Program-made: the position numbers and the translations under genes
Assembly: GCA_038501625.1 (NCBI GenBank)
Contig: JAZAYU010000009.1
Span: 11,832,396-11,896,395 of the forward strand
From: Corbicula japonica
Taxonomy: Eukaryota; Mollusca; Bivalvia; Venerida; Cyrenidae
Direction: 5' to 3'
Length of the DNA: 64,000 nucleotides
In this document: positions 23,855 through 34,556 of the stretch, piece by piece
How positions within the stretch are numbered: position 1 is the first letter of the stretch
Layout of the letters: the number at the start of each line of letters is the position of its first letter
The notes under the pieces: model-generated
Told to the model about the DNA's origin: nothing
The model's database searches: none
Seen by the model: the letters and a program-made list of their open reading frames with translations, nothing else

Positions 23855-26800
23855 GTTTTGCCAGCTCTATCGCCGACGAGACCGTATTTTCTTAAATAGT
23901 CTTAAATAGTTATTTAACTGTTTAAGTTCCGGTATAATGTACAACTTTCTTGATGCTTGCTGGTCAACCTATTAATATGTAAACAATTCTGTAACAGTGA
24001 ATGAAATTTCTTAAGTAAATTTCGGAGAAAGACATTATTTGAAGATGAGATCTTTGCTTTCAAGCAGACAAAAATTGTATATTGATTTTGCTTTATCATT
24101 GGTAATTAATGGTATTTGTTTAATTAAAGAGACTCAAAAATTACAGAAAACATTTCACTCAGCACTGTATCCAATGTATCCCATCAGCCACCTTACTGGT
24201 TTCAGCAAGGGCAATAACGATGTTGTATAAAACACAGAATGACCTTGTCTTGGAATGTGTTCTCATTGTTTTGTACTTTAGGGGCAATGAATTATGATTT
24301 ACATGTTTCCTGTGTGTCCTTTGAATTCTTAATGCGTTCAAAGTGCCAAAAGAAGATGATATGTTGCTCTTTTTATACAAAATTAAAAGTAAACCTTTCA
24401 AATTAAGGGTGATATATGCTCAAATGTACCATCCACTTTATAATGTGAGACACGCATGTGCGAACTTTCTTGGGATTTCACAGGACATTATATCATAAAA
24501 GTAACAGTTTTATTGCACATACGAGCATTTTTATTTGTTATAGGTCGGTAATGTAATGTAAAATGTAGACCACATCTTTTTCCGTAAAAATAAACATACC
24601 TTATACTTAACGCCGAGTTAGAATTAGACAATCAACTTATAGAAATAGTGTTGCGAAATTACGTAACCTACAGGGTAACTAGTGAAGATATGCAGGTGCC
24701 CTATACACATTTGAATAAAATCTCTTGACGAAACGACAATTATGTATTTATTAAATTACATTTGGCCTCAAAATATTCCTGAACATGGTGTAGGTGTTTT
24801 AACTCAATTATGGGTAACATTAAAACGGTAATTGAAGTATTTTCATTCCTAATGAGAACAAACTATATTTTAGATATTAATGAAGGCTTCGTGTCCATAA
24901 AAACGGCTTTTTTCGTAAGCGAGTTCTTCATATACACATCCCCACACTTCCACTTCAAAGAGATAATAAAACCTTTTTTTTGGCTTCTGTGTCAATATAC
25001 ACTAAAAATTGAGGACTGTTGAATGACATGCTTGCCAACGTTAAGATGAATTTTTTAGCTGGACTGTGGCCCAGTGAAAACTTAAAAATCATAGAACATT
25101 GACAATGTTTTGTATGGTTGCTGTTTCAACGTCAAATGTTAGTGAATACAAACATATATACATATTGAATAAACGGTCCACGTAAAACCAACAACATGTA
25201 TAAAAACACAACAATCAAGCTGATGCCCCGGCTGGATTTTGTATAGTGTGGGAGGTGCGCAAAAGCCTTTAGAATTCCCTAAAGCTAATTTTAGTTATTG
25301 AAGAAACTTGCATTTATTTCTTGTATGGCAATCTGAGTCTAATATTGAACTTCTTGAACATAAAAAGTTGAACAAAGGTAGATACGGGTATGGTATGCTC
25401 TAAACTGGAAACCGTTGTAGGAGTTGTTGTCTGAAATAAAAATAAAAATATACGTATACTGGTATTGTTCAAGTGATCGAATCATAATGTATTTTTGTTT
25501 TGGAAAATTATTTCAGTCATCATTTTTCACTAAACGTTGTTACCTCATTGTCAGCAAAGGCGTGTGCTAACAGTTTTGGGCGGGGAGACATTTGGACGCC
25601 ATAATGCTTGCTCAGTGTCACCGGACGCTGTCTGCACCAATGCCTCTAGGTGATTCGGACATGAGCACGCGCCAGTTGGTCCATTGGCTATATTTCACAT
25701 TTCAAGGAAAGTGTTAAAATTAGACGTATTTTCTTGTTTATTGACAAATTTCTCAAAGACAGTCCTAGTCATGGCGACTTTTTGTCAGTTAATTAGTTTA
25801 TGTTCGGCTAAGTAACAAATTAAAACAAAACTGTACGACAACACGGCAGCAATTAGACATTGAAAGCGATTCATGATGGCAAAGGCCTCACAAAATCTGT
25901 GCATGTTTTGTAACAGTTTTTGCTGCAACATTAATTACAAATACCAAAATACCTTGCGCAAGTTTGACATATTTGACATCCTCCGAAAATAACTTACCTG
26001 CGTAATAACTGTTTCATACTTCCTAGAAATATCAGGGGAATTGCATTTCAAATAGTTTTATAGGCATATTATATTAAGCGTTAATTGTTGTTTGAGTAAT
26101 GATTGTTGAAGTATTGATAAATATATTCGTTATTCCCAAATGGAAAACACTCGTCTATATTTCATAAGAAATTGTTAGGTTGCATCAACAGTCAAGAACT
26201 TTTTGTGTCGAAGTTTAAAATACGACGCGACTCTACTTTTGATCACATTTCCGAACAGTTTCACACCAGTGACTTGTGATACCTTTCTGCACAAAGATAA
26301 CGGCTTTTATTTAGCAATTTCTAAGAAAATAGCAACGAAATAACTCATTGGAATATATGTTAAATAACTCAATAGAAAACTATATTAGTGTTTTGCCTGT
26401 TGATGGAGTGGGCTAGATTAACACTAGCACTTCTATAAATACTACTACGCCTTTTTGCTAGTCAGTAACAAAACTTCAAAATAAACAAAAATGCTTTCCG
26501 TAATAATATTATTTATATTCTATAGAAAATATGGCATTTTTTTAATTTCGCTTTTTTTAAAAGCTATACAACATATTAAATGCTTGGATGATTTATTAAG
26601 TCTCCTAAGACAAAATGGTGAAGCGGGGAAGATGAGAGCTGGTCAAGTACCCGAAATTTACTTCTGAAACAAGAACATTTCGGAAAAGCAACGCACCGAG
26701 TCTTAGTAAATATTAACTGTATTGAGCCATTTTTTTCAAAGATTGCCGAATGAATTGTCGGTTTTATTCAACAGCCTTCTATAAAGGATTGTTTATAAAC

Positions 26801-27789
26801 TGAAATGGTTTGAAATATCAGTATGACGCATTATGTAATTTGATTAGTGAATGGTAAAGGCTACAGGGTCGAGAAGACTTTCAGGCAAATAACAACAACA
26901 ATCCTTCACGCGAACCTTAGAAGAGATTATTTAATATTTTTTATAAACCTTCGGGCGATTTTAAAATAGCTACTATTTTACTTTTTTTCTCTCTTTTTCT
27001 TAATTAATGTTGTGTATGATGGCTTTATACCTGCGACATGTAACTTTCTTAAAATGGGTATGGATTTTAGATATGCATACGTTGATTTTTAATTTCTTTC
27101 TCCTCTTTTACTGATTTGTAAGGATTGTACAGCAAATAATTTAAAGCATATCAGTCGCATCAGAAAACTGTGGTTACTAAATAGACTACTCTAGTATCAG
27201 ATATAAGGAAATCTTGTAAAATCGAACAAAATGAGATGTCACGAAAGCGGGATAAGGTTGTCCATCACATCTGTTGAAACAATCACCCCGAAGGTAACAC
27301 AATTAGTGGACAATTACAAGCAATTTTGTTCTGGCCCCTGGTCACTTTCTATCAATCTGTCTCTAGTGAAGATTTATACCAGTGCTTGTAACATTTGACA
27401 GCATATTGCGTGATTAAAATAAAAACATGTAATGGAGGCAGCGGTATGAGCTTATAATTATAGCTGTCGACATATAACATGTAGACTAGAAAACACAAGT
27501 CATTGCTCATCCCCGAAGATTTGAAATTTTCTGTGACATTTAAGGGAAAGGCGAAACTGCACAAGATTCACACTGTTTTATATACATGAACGCATTTGCA
27601 GATTTATACATATGATTTTGTCATATATTGTGTTTTTGGGCATTGATTTCCTTCAATGACCATTATCACATTCATTTAAATAAGTAAAAGGAAACTCTAA
27701 AAATCACAAACACATTAAAAATGAAAATCTTGCAGACTCGGCTTGATTGAGTCTGTTCATGAAAACTGGAAATGCAGACAACTAGGCTG
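23855..27789. other. no gene recognised; one GC-richer patch
   Basis: Nearly 4 kb of AT-rich DNA. A CpG-containing patch at about 25560-25700 includes a 37-codon plus-strand frame (25604-25717; starts MLAQCHRTLS). It stands out by composition but has no splice signals or recognised similarity. No repeats were identified elsewhere in the stretch. Confidence 0.3.
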
Positions 27790-27925
27790 AAGGTTATAAA
27801 ACTGAGATTGGAAACCAGTCTGAAATCTCAAGCGTCTGATTGGCTGAAATGGCGACTGGTCGCCATTTCAGCCAATCAGACGCTTGAGATTTGAGACTGG
27901 TTTCCCATCTCAGTCTTATAACCTT
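27790..27925. mobile_element. family A foldback MITE, copy 9 (near-perfect)
   Basis: 136-bp palindrome, ends AAGGTTATAAA and CTTATAACCTT, centre GGCGACTGGTCGCC, with very few arm mismatches. Its arms carry GCGTCTGAT on both sides where other copies have GCATCTGAT. The paired change suggests correction between the arms, or inheritance from a distinct source copy. Confidence 0.8.
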
Positions 27926-28660
27926 GGGCACAGGAAGGTATTCTTGTCCCTTGTTAAATGCATTTTTCTATGTTTTAAGTGAACAGTACATAATCTGATG
28001 CAGGGAACAAGAGACCTTCATTTTTGTTCTCATTAATAATATACATACAATTTTTATATGGCATATGATGTACTGGTCATCTCTAGAGCCCGGATGTACA
28101 TTACTGATCACATTTTTAACTCATATCTCTTTTCCTCTCCCCCATTTTAACAATATAGAGAAACTTGTGTTTTCTGAATATGGCTATTCTTGACATGCCT
28201 TTTTTCACCTTTTCCCGTAATACACTTAAGACTAGCATTACATTGTTTTACAATATTTAAAACTAAAAGCATTTAATAAAATAGTCAACAATACAGGCCG
28301 TGAGCTGTTTTTTATCTGAAGTGCTTACAGATTCCACATACGTGTATTAAACAATTTACATTTAGGAAAATAGTTTTAACATTACCAACAAAAACACATT
28401 CTGTTTACGTATATATCACTAATCTGACAACTACTCTGTAGACGTTACTGCAAATTAATAAAAAAAAATCAGAGTAATTAAAAATAAAATATTGATACTG
28501 AGCATCAAATGGCCGCAAAATATATATTCTGAAGTGGACGCTTAAATCAAATGAAGCTACAAGATAAAGTCATATTACATATGTATATAAACACAATTGT
28601 TCAAAATTTCAGACACTTAGGCTGTGAGTTAGACATAGCTAACGAATCAGAAATATTCAA
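27926..28660. other. no gene recognised
   Basis: AT-rich sequence between two palindromic elements; no feature assigned. Confidence 0.4.
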
Positions 28661-28968
28661 AGGGACCAGATTTCAGCGAAAAATACCTCTAAATAGTAAA
28701 GTTGAAAATTAGACCTAGTACTTATATTACTGAAAGGGTGCGCAGCTGCATTAAACAAACGGAAGGCCGGTAAATTTGACTGGTTTTTGGGATGCAATGT
28801 ATTCGTAATTACCCGTCAATACATATACGCGATACCCCCAAAACCAGTCATTTTACCGGACTTCCGTTGGTTTTAATGGCGGCTGCGCACCCTTCAAGGA
28901 ATATTAGTACTAGGGCAAATTGCTCAACTTCACTATTCAGAGGTATTTTTCGCTGAAACCTGGTCCCT
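28661..28968. mobile_element. 308-bp palindromic foldback element, family H
   Basis: Begins AGGGACCAG and ends CTGGTCCCT. The two halves are inverted complements throughout: TTTCAGCGAAAAATACCTCT against AGAGGTATTTTTCGCTGAAA, GGGTGCGCAGC against GCTGCGCACCC, and AACGGAAG-CCGGTAAA near the centre. The loop is about 50 bp around 28790-28840. Not related in sequence to family A. A 64-codon frame crosses the right arm by chance. Confidence 0.75.
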
Positions 28969-29791
28969 ATGACATTATGCATAATCAGAAATTATTTATG
29001 AAAGTTCTTGGGACAAAGACGCAGTCTACAATATTGCGCGCTTGGTCAAAACTAGAATTATGTTCTTTCGGCTGCTCTTCAGGTAATTCCTATGGCGGGA
29101 AAAACTTTGATTGACGTTGCAAGGTGCGTTGCCCCTACCATTTAAACCAGAAAGATGGGAACCAGACATGGAACACAATTGTTTCTGAATTCATGGACTG
29201 CTAAATATAGTTCAGATAAAATATTGTAAGAGGGTGGGGGCAAACAATGCAAATGCCGATAAAAGGGGAGAGTTCAAAACTGAATGTTAGGCAAATACTC
29301 ACTGCCAGCCAGATTTTATAGGCAAAATTAAGAATTTCGAGAAAAACTCCTTTCATATCTACTTTCGGTTTCACGGGTAAATCGTTGAATTGAAAATTGA
29401 AAATACTGACATTATTTCTAACGTTGATCACAGATACCTATACCTGTTACGGGTCCTTTCACGGCCCCAGTATGTCAGAAGAGCTATAAAGGCTTAACAG
29501 AGCTATAGTATCATGTTTGGACAAATAAACACTGATAAACTGGCTATTGTATGATGTATGACAGATGCAGCTACAATCACTCAGAACTCATAATATCATT
29601 ATTTGTAGTTTAGGATAAAGACAATAAAAACAACAACAAAAACAGGTATAGAACTGAAAACCCCACATTTCTTAGGAAACAGTATGTAAAAATCATTAAA
29701 AACTATGTTATGCTGCCCATGTTGGTTGACATGCTATGAGCATTGACAGTAGGCCTACATTAAAAAAAATTTGTCTTTCTGTGACTAAATG
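28969..29791. other. no gene recognised; left flank of the split-repeat element
   Basis: No coding or repeat feature assigned. The final bases, GTGACTAAATG, are the left flank of the element beginning at 29792. Joined to the right flank ATATTTATAGC they predict the empty insertion site. Confidence 0.4.
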
Positions 29792-29896
29792 CATTTACTC
29801 ACTTTAACATGAGTAAATTAATTATTTCCTTATCTCATAATACGTAAAAAACACAAACAAAAACTAGGAATAGGTCGTTGTATTCAGCGGTAATAT
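29792..29896 (-). repeat. split direct repeat X1 (outer end)
   Basis: 105 bp from CATTTACTCAC to AGCGGTAATAT, repeated at 30472-30576 with one substitution (AACATGAG here, AACGTGAG there). It contains an inverted repeat TTTACTCA ... TGAGTAAA. Its inner end TATTCAGCGGTAA is the exact inverse of the inner end of repeat Y. Confidence 0.85.
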
Positions 29897-30317
29897 ACAT
29901 TAAAATTTTCAAATGTCTGTAAAGTCCAAGTTCAAGTTGCTCAAAAACTGTCCAAAGAGGTAGAAATCAGTGGGCCTGTAGTGTGCGAACCGTCCGAATG
30001 AAAAACTGACATCCGTAGTTCTGGCTATTTAGCAGTCCAGAAGACGAACGGAAAACTTTCAACACATCTGGATAAAGCTTCGTCTAATAGTACCACTCGA
30101 ACCTGAAACTAGTGAATGGCCTTAAAATATCCATATTTCTTACATGATAAATAAATATATTGTTTATGACTAAGAGAAAACAGCAAAACTCGAAACACCT
30201 GAAACAAAAATAAACACTTTATTTACACCCATTTTTCAATTTATTCTCTGAAAGTTCTGTTAAACCTCGACAACCATCCAAAAATAATATTAACAACCTA
30301 TAGGGCGGGTGGGCGGG

Positions 30318-30576
30318 TGCCGACATGTTTACCGCTGAATAGAAACGCCTCGAATGGTGTACACAGATAAAACCAACACTTAAATAGCCTAATCGCACGA
30401 GATACACGCACCTTTTCCCTCCACACTGACAATTACCGTCAAGTTCGTATTATTCGAAACGGAAATAATTTCATTTACTCACTTTAACGTGAGTAAATTA
30501 ATTATTTCCTTATCTCATAATACGTAAAAAACACAAACAAAAACTAGGAATAGGTCGTTGTATTCAGCGGTAATAT
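30318..30576 (-). repeat. fused internal repeat block Y1-X2
   Basis: Y1 (30318-30474, TGCCGACATG ... AATTTCAT) runs directly into X2 (30472-30576), sharing the bases CAT. At the fusion the arms TTTACTCAC and GTGAGTAAA flank a 6-bp spacer TTTAAC, and the similarity extends outward to AATAATT/AATTATT. The block is bounded by 13-bp inverted repeats, TTACCGCTGAATA near its start and TATTCAGCGGTAA near its end. Confidence 0.85.
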
Positions 30577-31080
30577 CGAATCAAACAAAGAGAGACAACT
30601 GATGTGAACTGCAGTTGAAAGGCATTTACATTTATAAAAATCTTAAATTGTCACACCTTTTGTAACTTGCATGCGTCGTTTCAACCTTTGAAAAGATTGT
30701 ACTTCATACTATCAACAAAATGATAACAAATTTACTCATTTATAATATCACCAAATAATCTGGAACCATCACGGACACCTCAGCCACTGACAAAAAACAA
30801 TGTTAAGCACTTGTTTTGTTAACAACAGGTCTACAACAAAGTAGGTCTCAGGATCGTGTCATCAATCTTCAAAGAAACTGAATATTCAAAAACCACATTA
30901 ACTACAAATGTACTTATTTGACACACAACGGCACCAGAGAATGTGTATCAAACACAAATAAAACACAGAAACCACAACATTGAGTTCAGGGAACATATCA
31001 AACACATATTACAAAATTAACACAAGACTTAATCACAAACGAATGGAATCTGTGTGCGTAAAAACCAGACACGTTAACAT

Positions 31081-31428
31081 ATACAAGACGACAACAAGAA
31101 CTGGCTAAAATTTTACTCAACAAACAAGAAAACTGCCCAGGCTACATAACTGACACTGCAAACAAACAGCAACAGTTCGTATACAAGACGACAACAAGAA
31201 CTGGCTAAAATTTTTCTCAACAAACAAGAAAACTGCACAGACTACATAACTGACACTGCAAACAAACAGCAACAGTTAGTATACAACACGACATCAAGAA
31301 CTGGCTACAATTTTACTCAACAAGCAAGAAAACTGCACAGACTACATAACTGACACTGCAAACAAACAGCAACAGTTCGTACATAACTGACACTGCAAAC
31401 AAACAGCAACAGTTCGTATACAACATAC
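31081..31428. repeat. tandem repeat, 100-bp unit, about 3.4 copies
   Basis: Copies start at 31081, 31181 and 31281 (ATACAAGACGACAACAAGAA), with a partial fourth at 31381 that runs into the GC-rich array. The units differ by only a few substitutions. The single-copy equivalent lies at about 32650-32760 in the second half of the internal duplication. Confidence 0.85.
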
Positions 31429-31920
31429 TTGGCACCGGGGGCCACACAACAACGGCACCGGGGGCCGTGTTCTCAAACACATAAAACACAAAATACTTGG
31501 CACCGGGGGCCACACAACAACGGCACCGGGGGCCGTGTTCTCACACATAAAACACAAAATACTTGGCACTGGGGGCCACACAACAACGGCACCGGGGGCC
31601 ATATTCTCAAACACATAAAACACAAAATACTTGGCACCGGGGGCCACACAACAACGGCACCGGGGGCCGTGTTCTCAAACACATAAAACAAAAAATACTT
31701 GGCACCGGGGGCCACACAACAACGGCACCGGGGGCCGTGTTCTCAAACACATAAAACACAAAATACTTGGCACCGGGGGCCACACAACAACGGCACCGGG
31801 GGCCGTGTTCTCAAACACATAAAACACAAAATACTTGGCACCGGGGGCCACACAACAACGGCACCGGGGGCCGTGTTCTTAAACACATACAACATAGACT
31901 TTGGCACCGAGGGCCGTGTG
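31429..31920. repeat. GC-rich minisatellite, 68-bp unit, seven copies plus a partial
   Basis: Units begin (GGCACCGG) at 31431, 31499, 31565, 31633, 31701, 31769, 31837 and 31903: spacing 68, twice 66. Each unit holds GGCACCGGGGGCC twice, separated by ACACAACAAC, then an A-rich spacer. The length is not a multiple of three, so the same peptide phrases (MAPGATQQRHRG; on the other strand MAPGAKYFVFYV) appear in overlapping frames. These are repeat artefacts, not proteins. Confidence 0.9.
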
Positions 31921-32765
31921 TAAAATACAACACATATAAGCACTGTATCACAAACCAATAGCACTCGGTGTGATCTTGAAATAAAGCATCTCTAGAAAAA
32001 CATTAATATTTAATAATTGTTACTATTTAACAATGTAACTTCCCAAAATATTCTATTCATTAAAATAATAATTCCTAAATCGTTGACATTAAAATTGGCA
32101 GCATTTTCTCAGTGATGCATAATTCAAACGATAATATTTACTACATTTCAAATCCAGACTCAACGATACTTAAAGTCTGCCTGCAAAGTGTCTCACATTT
32201 GCCATGTCACTGAGAGTATCTCACTAGTTTCATCATTTGCACTAATCGTAAACTTTTCCAGACCACAATTATATCCAAAGTTATTCTTATCATTACACCG
32301 AAATTGTCAGTTTTGGCTTCAAAAAAAAACAAAAAACCCCCCAAAGATTGAATACGATGCTGTTAATTAATCATCTCAAAAGCCATAGATGCATTATTAA
32401 CAAAAATAAGGGATCTTATATCAACTGAATATTCATAAACCACCTGAACTGCTTATTTGACACAACAGCATCAGGATGGGAGCATCAAACACACATACAA
32501 CACAGAAAACACGGATCACACAGCAATGAATACAAGAGACATATCAAACACACCAGAAATCACAAACCAACCTCATCTGTATGTAAACACCATGGACAAT
32601 TTCAACATAAAACCACACACCAATAATACAAAGGACTGTTATTTCAAACGTATACAAGACGACAAAAATAACTGGCTTTAAATTAACACAACAAAACAAG
32701 GAATAATTCACAGGTTACATAAATAACATTGCAAATAAACGTCAACAGCTCATACACAACACAGC

Positions 32766-32875
32766 TGGCACCGGGGGCCACACACCATCGGCACCGTGTT
32801 CTCATACATACAACACAAAACTGGGCACCGGGGGCCACACAACAGCGGCACCTTGGGCCATGTGTCAAACAAAAA
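32766..32875. repeat. diverged second site of the 68-bp GC-rich repeat
   Basis: Two worn units (GGCACCGGGGGCCACACA; GGCACCTTGGGCCATG) at the position matching the expanded array within the second half of the internal duplication. It probably shows the array size before expansion. Confidence 0.75.
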
Positions 32876-33486
32876 ACAACACATATAGGCACTGTATCCG
32901 ACACAATAGCACTAAGTGTTATATTGAAATAAAATAACTCTAGAATAACATTTACACTTAGCGATCGTTACTTTTAACTATGTAACTTCCAATAATATTC
33001 TATTCAATAACATAATACTTTCTAAGTCGATGATATTAAAATTGATAGCATTTTCTCAATAATGCTTAAATTCAGAGACAATATTTCAACATTACAAATC
33101 CAAACTCAGCGATACTAAAAGTCTGCGTACAAACTGTCTTTCGCATTTTCCACTGAGTGTCTCTCACTAGTCTTATTATTTGCACTCACCTTAGCTTCTC
33201 CGGACCGAAAACAAATGTAATCCAAAGTTATTCTTATCATACATTGAAAATCTCAGTTTTTGCTTTGAAAATTCATCAAAGATTGAATAAGAAAGCTGTT
33301 AATTACATTCTCTAAAAAAAAACAACCTTCATTGCAATATTTACCAAAAATACAGAAATCTAAAAAATGAATTCCGATTTTTATTTAAATATTGTTAATA
33401 GTCTAAAACATCTGTTTTCAATTAGAAATGTTAAATATAAAAGTCCACCAAAAAATTTCAGAAAAACTTAATGTCCGACCCTTAGA

Positions 33487-33680
33487 TACCCAGTACTTCA
33501 CGTATTCTAAAGAAAACAGCAAATGCTAAAATAGATTAATTCACATCTCTGAAATCTCATAAGAAACTGCTTTCCAAAGCGAATACCCAGTACTTCACGT
33601 ATTCTAAAGAAAACAGCAAGTGCTAAAATAGATAAAATCACATCTCTGAAATCTCATAAGAAACTGCCTTCCAAAGCGAA
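33487..33680. repeat. tandem duplication, 97-bp unit, two copies
   Basis: Copies start at 33487 and 33584 (TACCCAGTACTTCACGTATT) and both end CTTTCCAAAGCGAA or a close relative. They differ at only a few positions. Third independent tandem amplification in the body of the split-repeat element. Confidence 0.85.
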
Positions 33681-34399
33681 GTTTAAATTAAGGTTTAGCC
33701 ATTTCAGTAATATGTAATAATAATGTATTAGCTTTCTAACGAATACATCCAGAGAGACACATTTTCAACCAATCATCCTTACACGGATTAACAAACGTCT
33801 GCTATAATTCCACAATTAAAATACCAGGTTTATTTTTGACTAACTAACCTTTTTTCTGAATAATCTTCGATAATTACATGGCTCTCCTTACCGGCGAAAA
33901 TTACAGACTGTATAAATGGTTTAATTTTAACCATTGTTGAAAATTTATGAATGTTAAAGTAAAATTACAAACTTTAGATTCTTCCCTTCCAGAATACAAA
34001 GCGTCCTTGACCTCAGACAACAGCATCAGGATCTTCAAAGCTGGCGTGGAAAAACACTTGCAACCTCCTATCAGTATGATAGACGTCTTATCACAAAAAT
34101 CTCTTAGTTTCTGGCTCCCATCGCTTCGGTTCCTGTTAAATCAGCAGCGGCGCAACCACTGGCGAAGTGCCCTACTTATCTTACTTGCAACCAATGACTT
34201 TCTATTGGAGAAAACTCCCTGTTGCCACATGTCCTTGTTGACTGTCACGTCATCTTTTAATGCGTCGAGAAGGCTTTATTCTGACACTCTGTGCTGCCTA
34301 TTCTGTCTCAAACTTCAAACCTTCAGTTCACTGAATCAAGTTTTAAAAAAACGTTGGCAACTCTCCGAGTAATCTGCTACATAAATGTGTTCTTCTCCT

Positions 34400-34556
34400 T
34401 GCCGACATGTTTACCGCTGAATAGAAACGCCTCGAATGGTGTACACAGATAAAACCAACACTTAAATAGCCTAATCGCACGAGATACACGCACCTTTTCC
34501 CTCCACACTGACAATTACCGTCAAGTTCGTATTATTCGAAACGGAAATAATTTCAT
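34400..34556 (-). repeat. split direct repeat Y2 (outer end)
   Basis: 157 bp from TGCCGACATG to AATTTCAT, apparently identical to Y1 at 30318-30474. Flanked outside by ATATTTATAGC. Just inside it (33947-34372) is a 141-codon plus-strand frame of unknown meaning, antisense to the proposed element and without a recognisable domain. Confidence 0.85.

Larger units (their letters stand above)
30878..33330. repeat. large internal tandem duplication inside the split-repeat element
   Basis: Segment 30878-32393 and segment 32402-33330 are diverged copies of one unit. Shared landmarks in the same order are CTGAATATTCA, TTATTTGACACA, ATCAAACACA, GTATACAAGACGAC, the GGCACCGGGGGCC motif, ATAGCACT, CTCTAGAA, AAAGTCTGC and CCAAAGTTATTCTTATCAT. 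The first copy is longer only because its 100-bp and 68-bp minisatellites have expanded. Confidence 0.8.
29792..34556 (-). mobile_element. non-autonomous split-direct-repeat element (Ngaro/PAT/DIRS-like candidate)
   Basis: Two different terminal segments, X (105 bp) and Y (157 bp), are each present twice in the order X1 - 0.42 kb - Y1X2 - 3.8 kb - Y2. Y1 and Y2 look identical over 157 bp; X1 and X2 differ at one base. The internal Y1X2 block is what end-to-end joining of the element would create. Read on the minus strand the order is A1 - body - B1A2 - B2, the split direct repeat architecture of Ngaro/PAT tyrosine-recombinase retrotransposons. No reverse transcriptase, RNase H or recombinase frame is present, so the copy would be non-autonomous. 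High repeat identity suggests recent movement. Alternative: a chance composite of nested duplications. Confidence 0.6.

Noticed and set aside
31313..31964. About ten overlapping frames of 60-100 codons on both strands (MAPGATQQRHRG and MAPGAKYFVFYV types)
   Set aside because: They arise from a 68-bp tandem unit that shifts frame each copy. The same phrases appear in several frames and both strands, so they are not genes.
33947..34372. 141-codon plus-strand frame inside the split-repeat element
   Set aside because: The longest frame outside BMP3, but it is antisense to the proposed element, has no domain that I recognise, and the minus strand is partly open too. It might be a relic of an element gene, but I cannot support a call.
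29792..34556. LTR retrotransposon with simple long terminal repeats
   Set aside because: The two outer ends are different sequences (X and Y), and each is repeated in a fused internal block. Simple LTRs would be the same at both ends.
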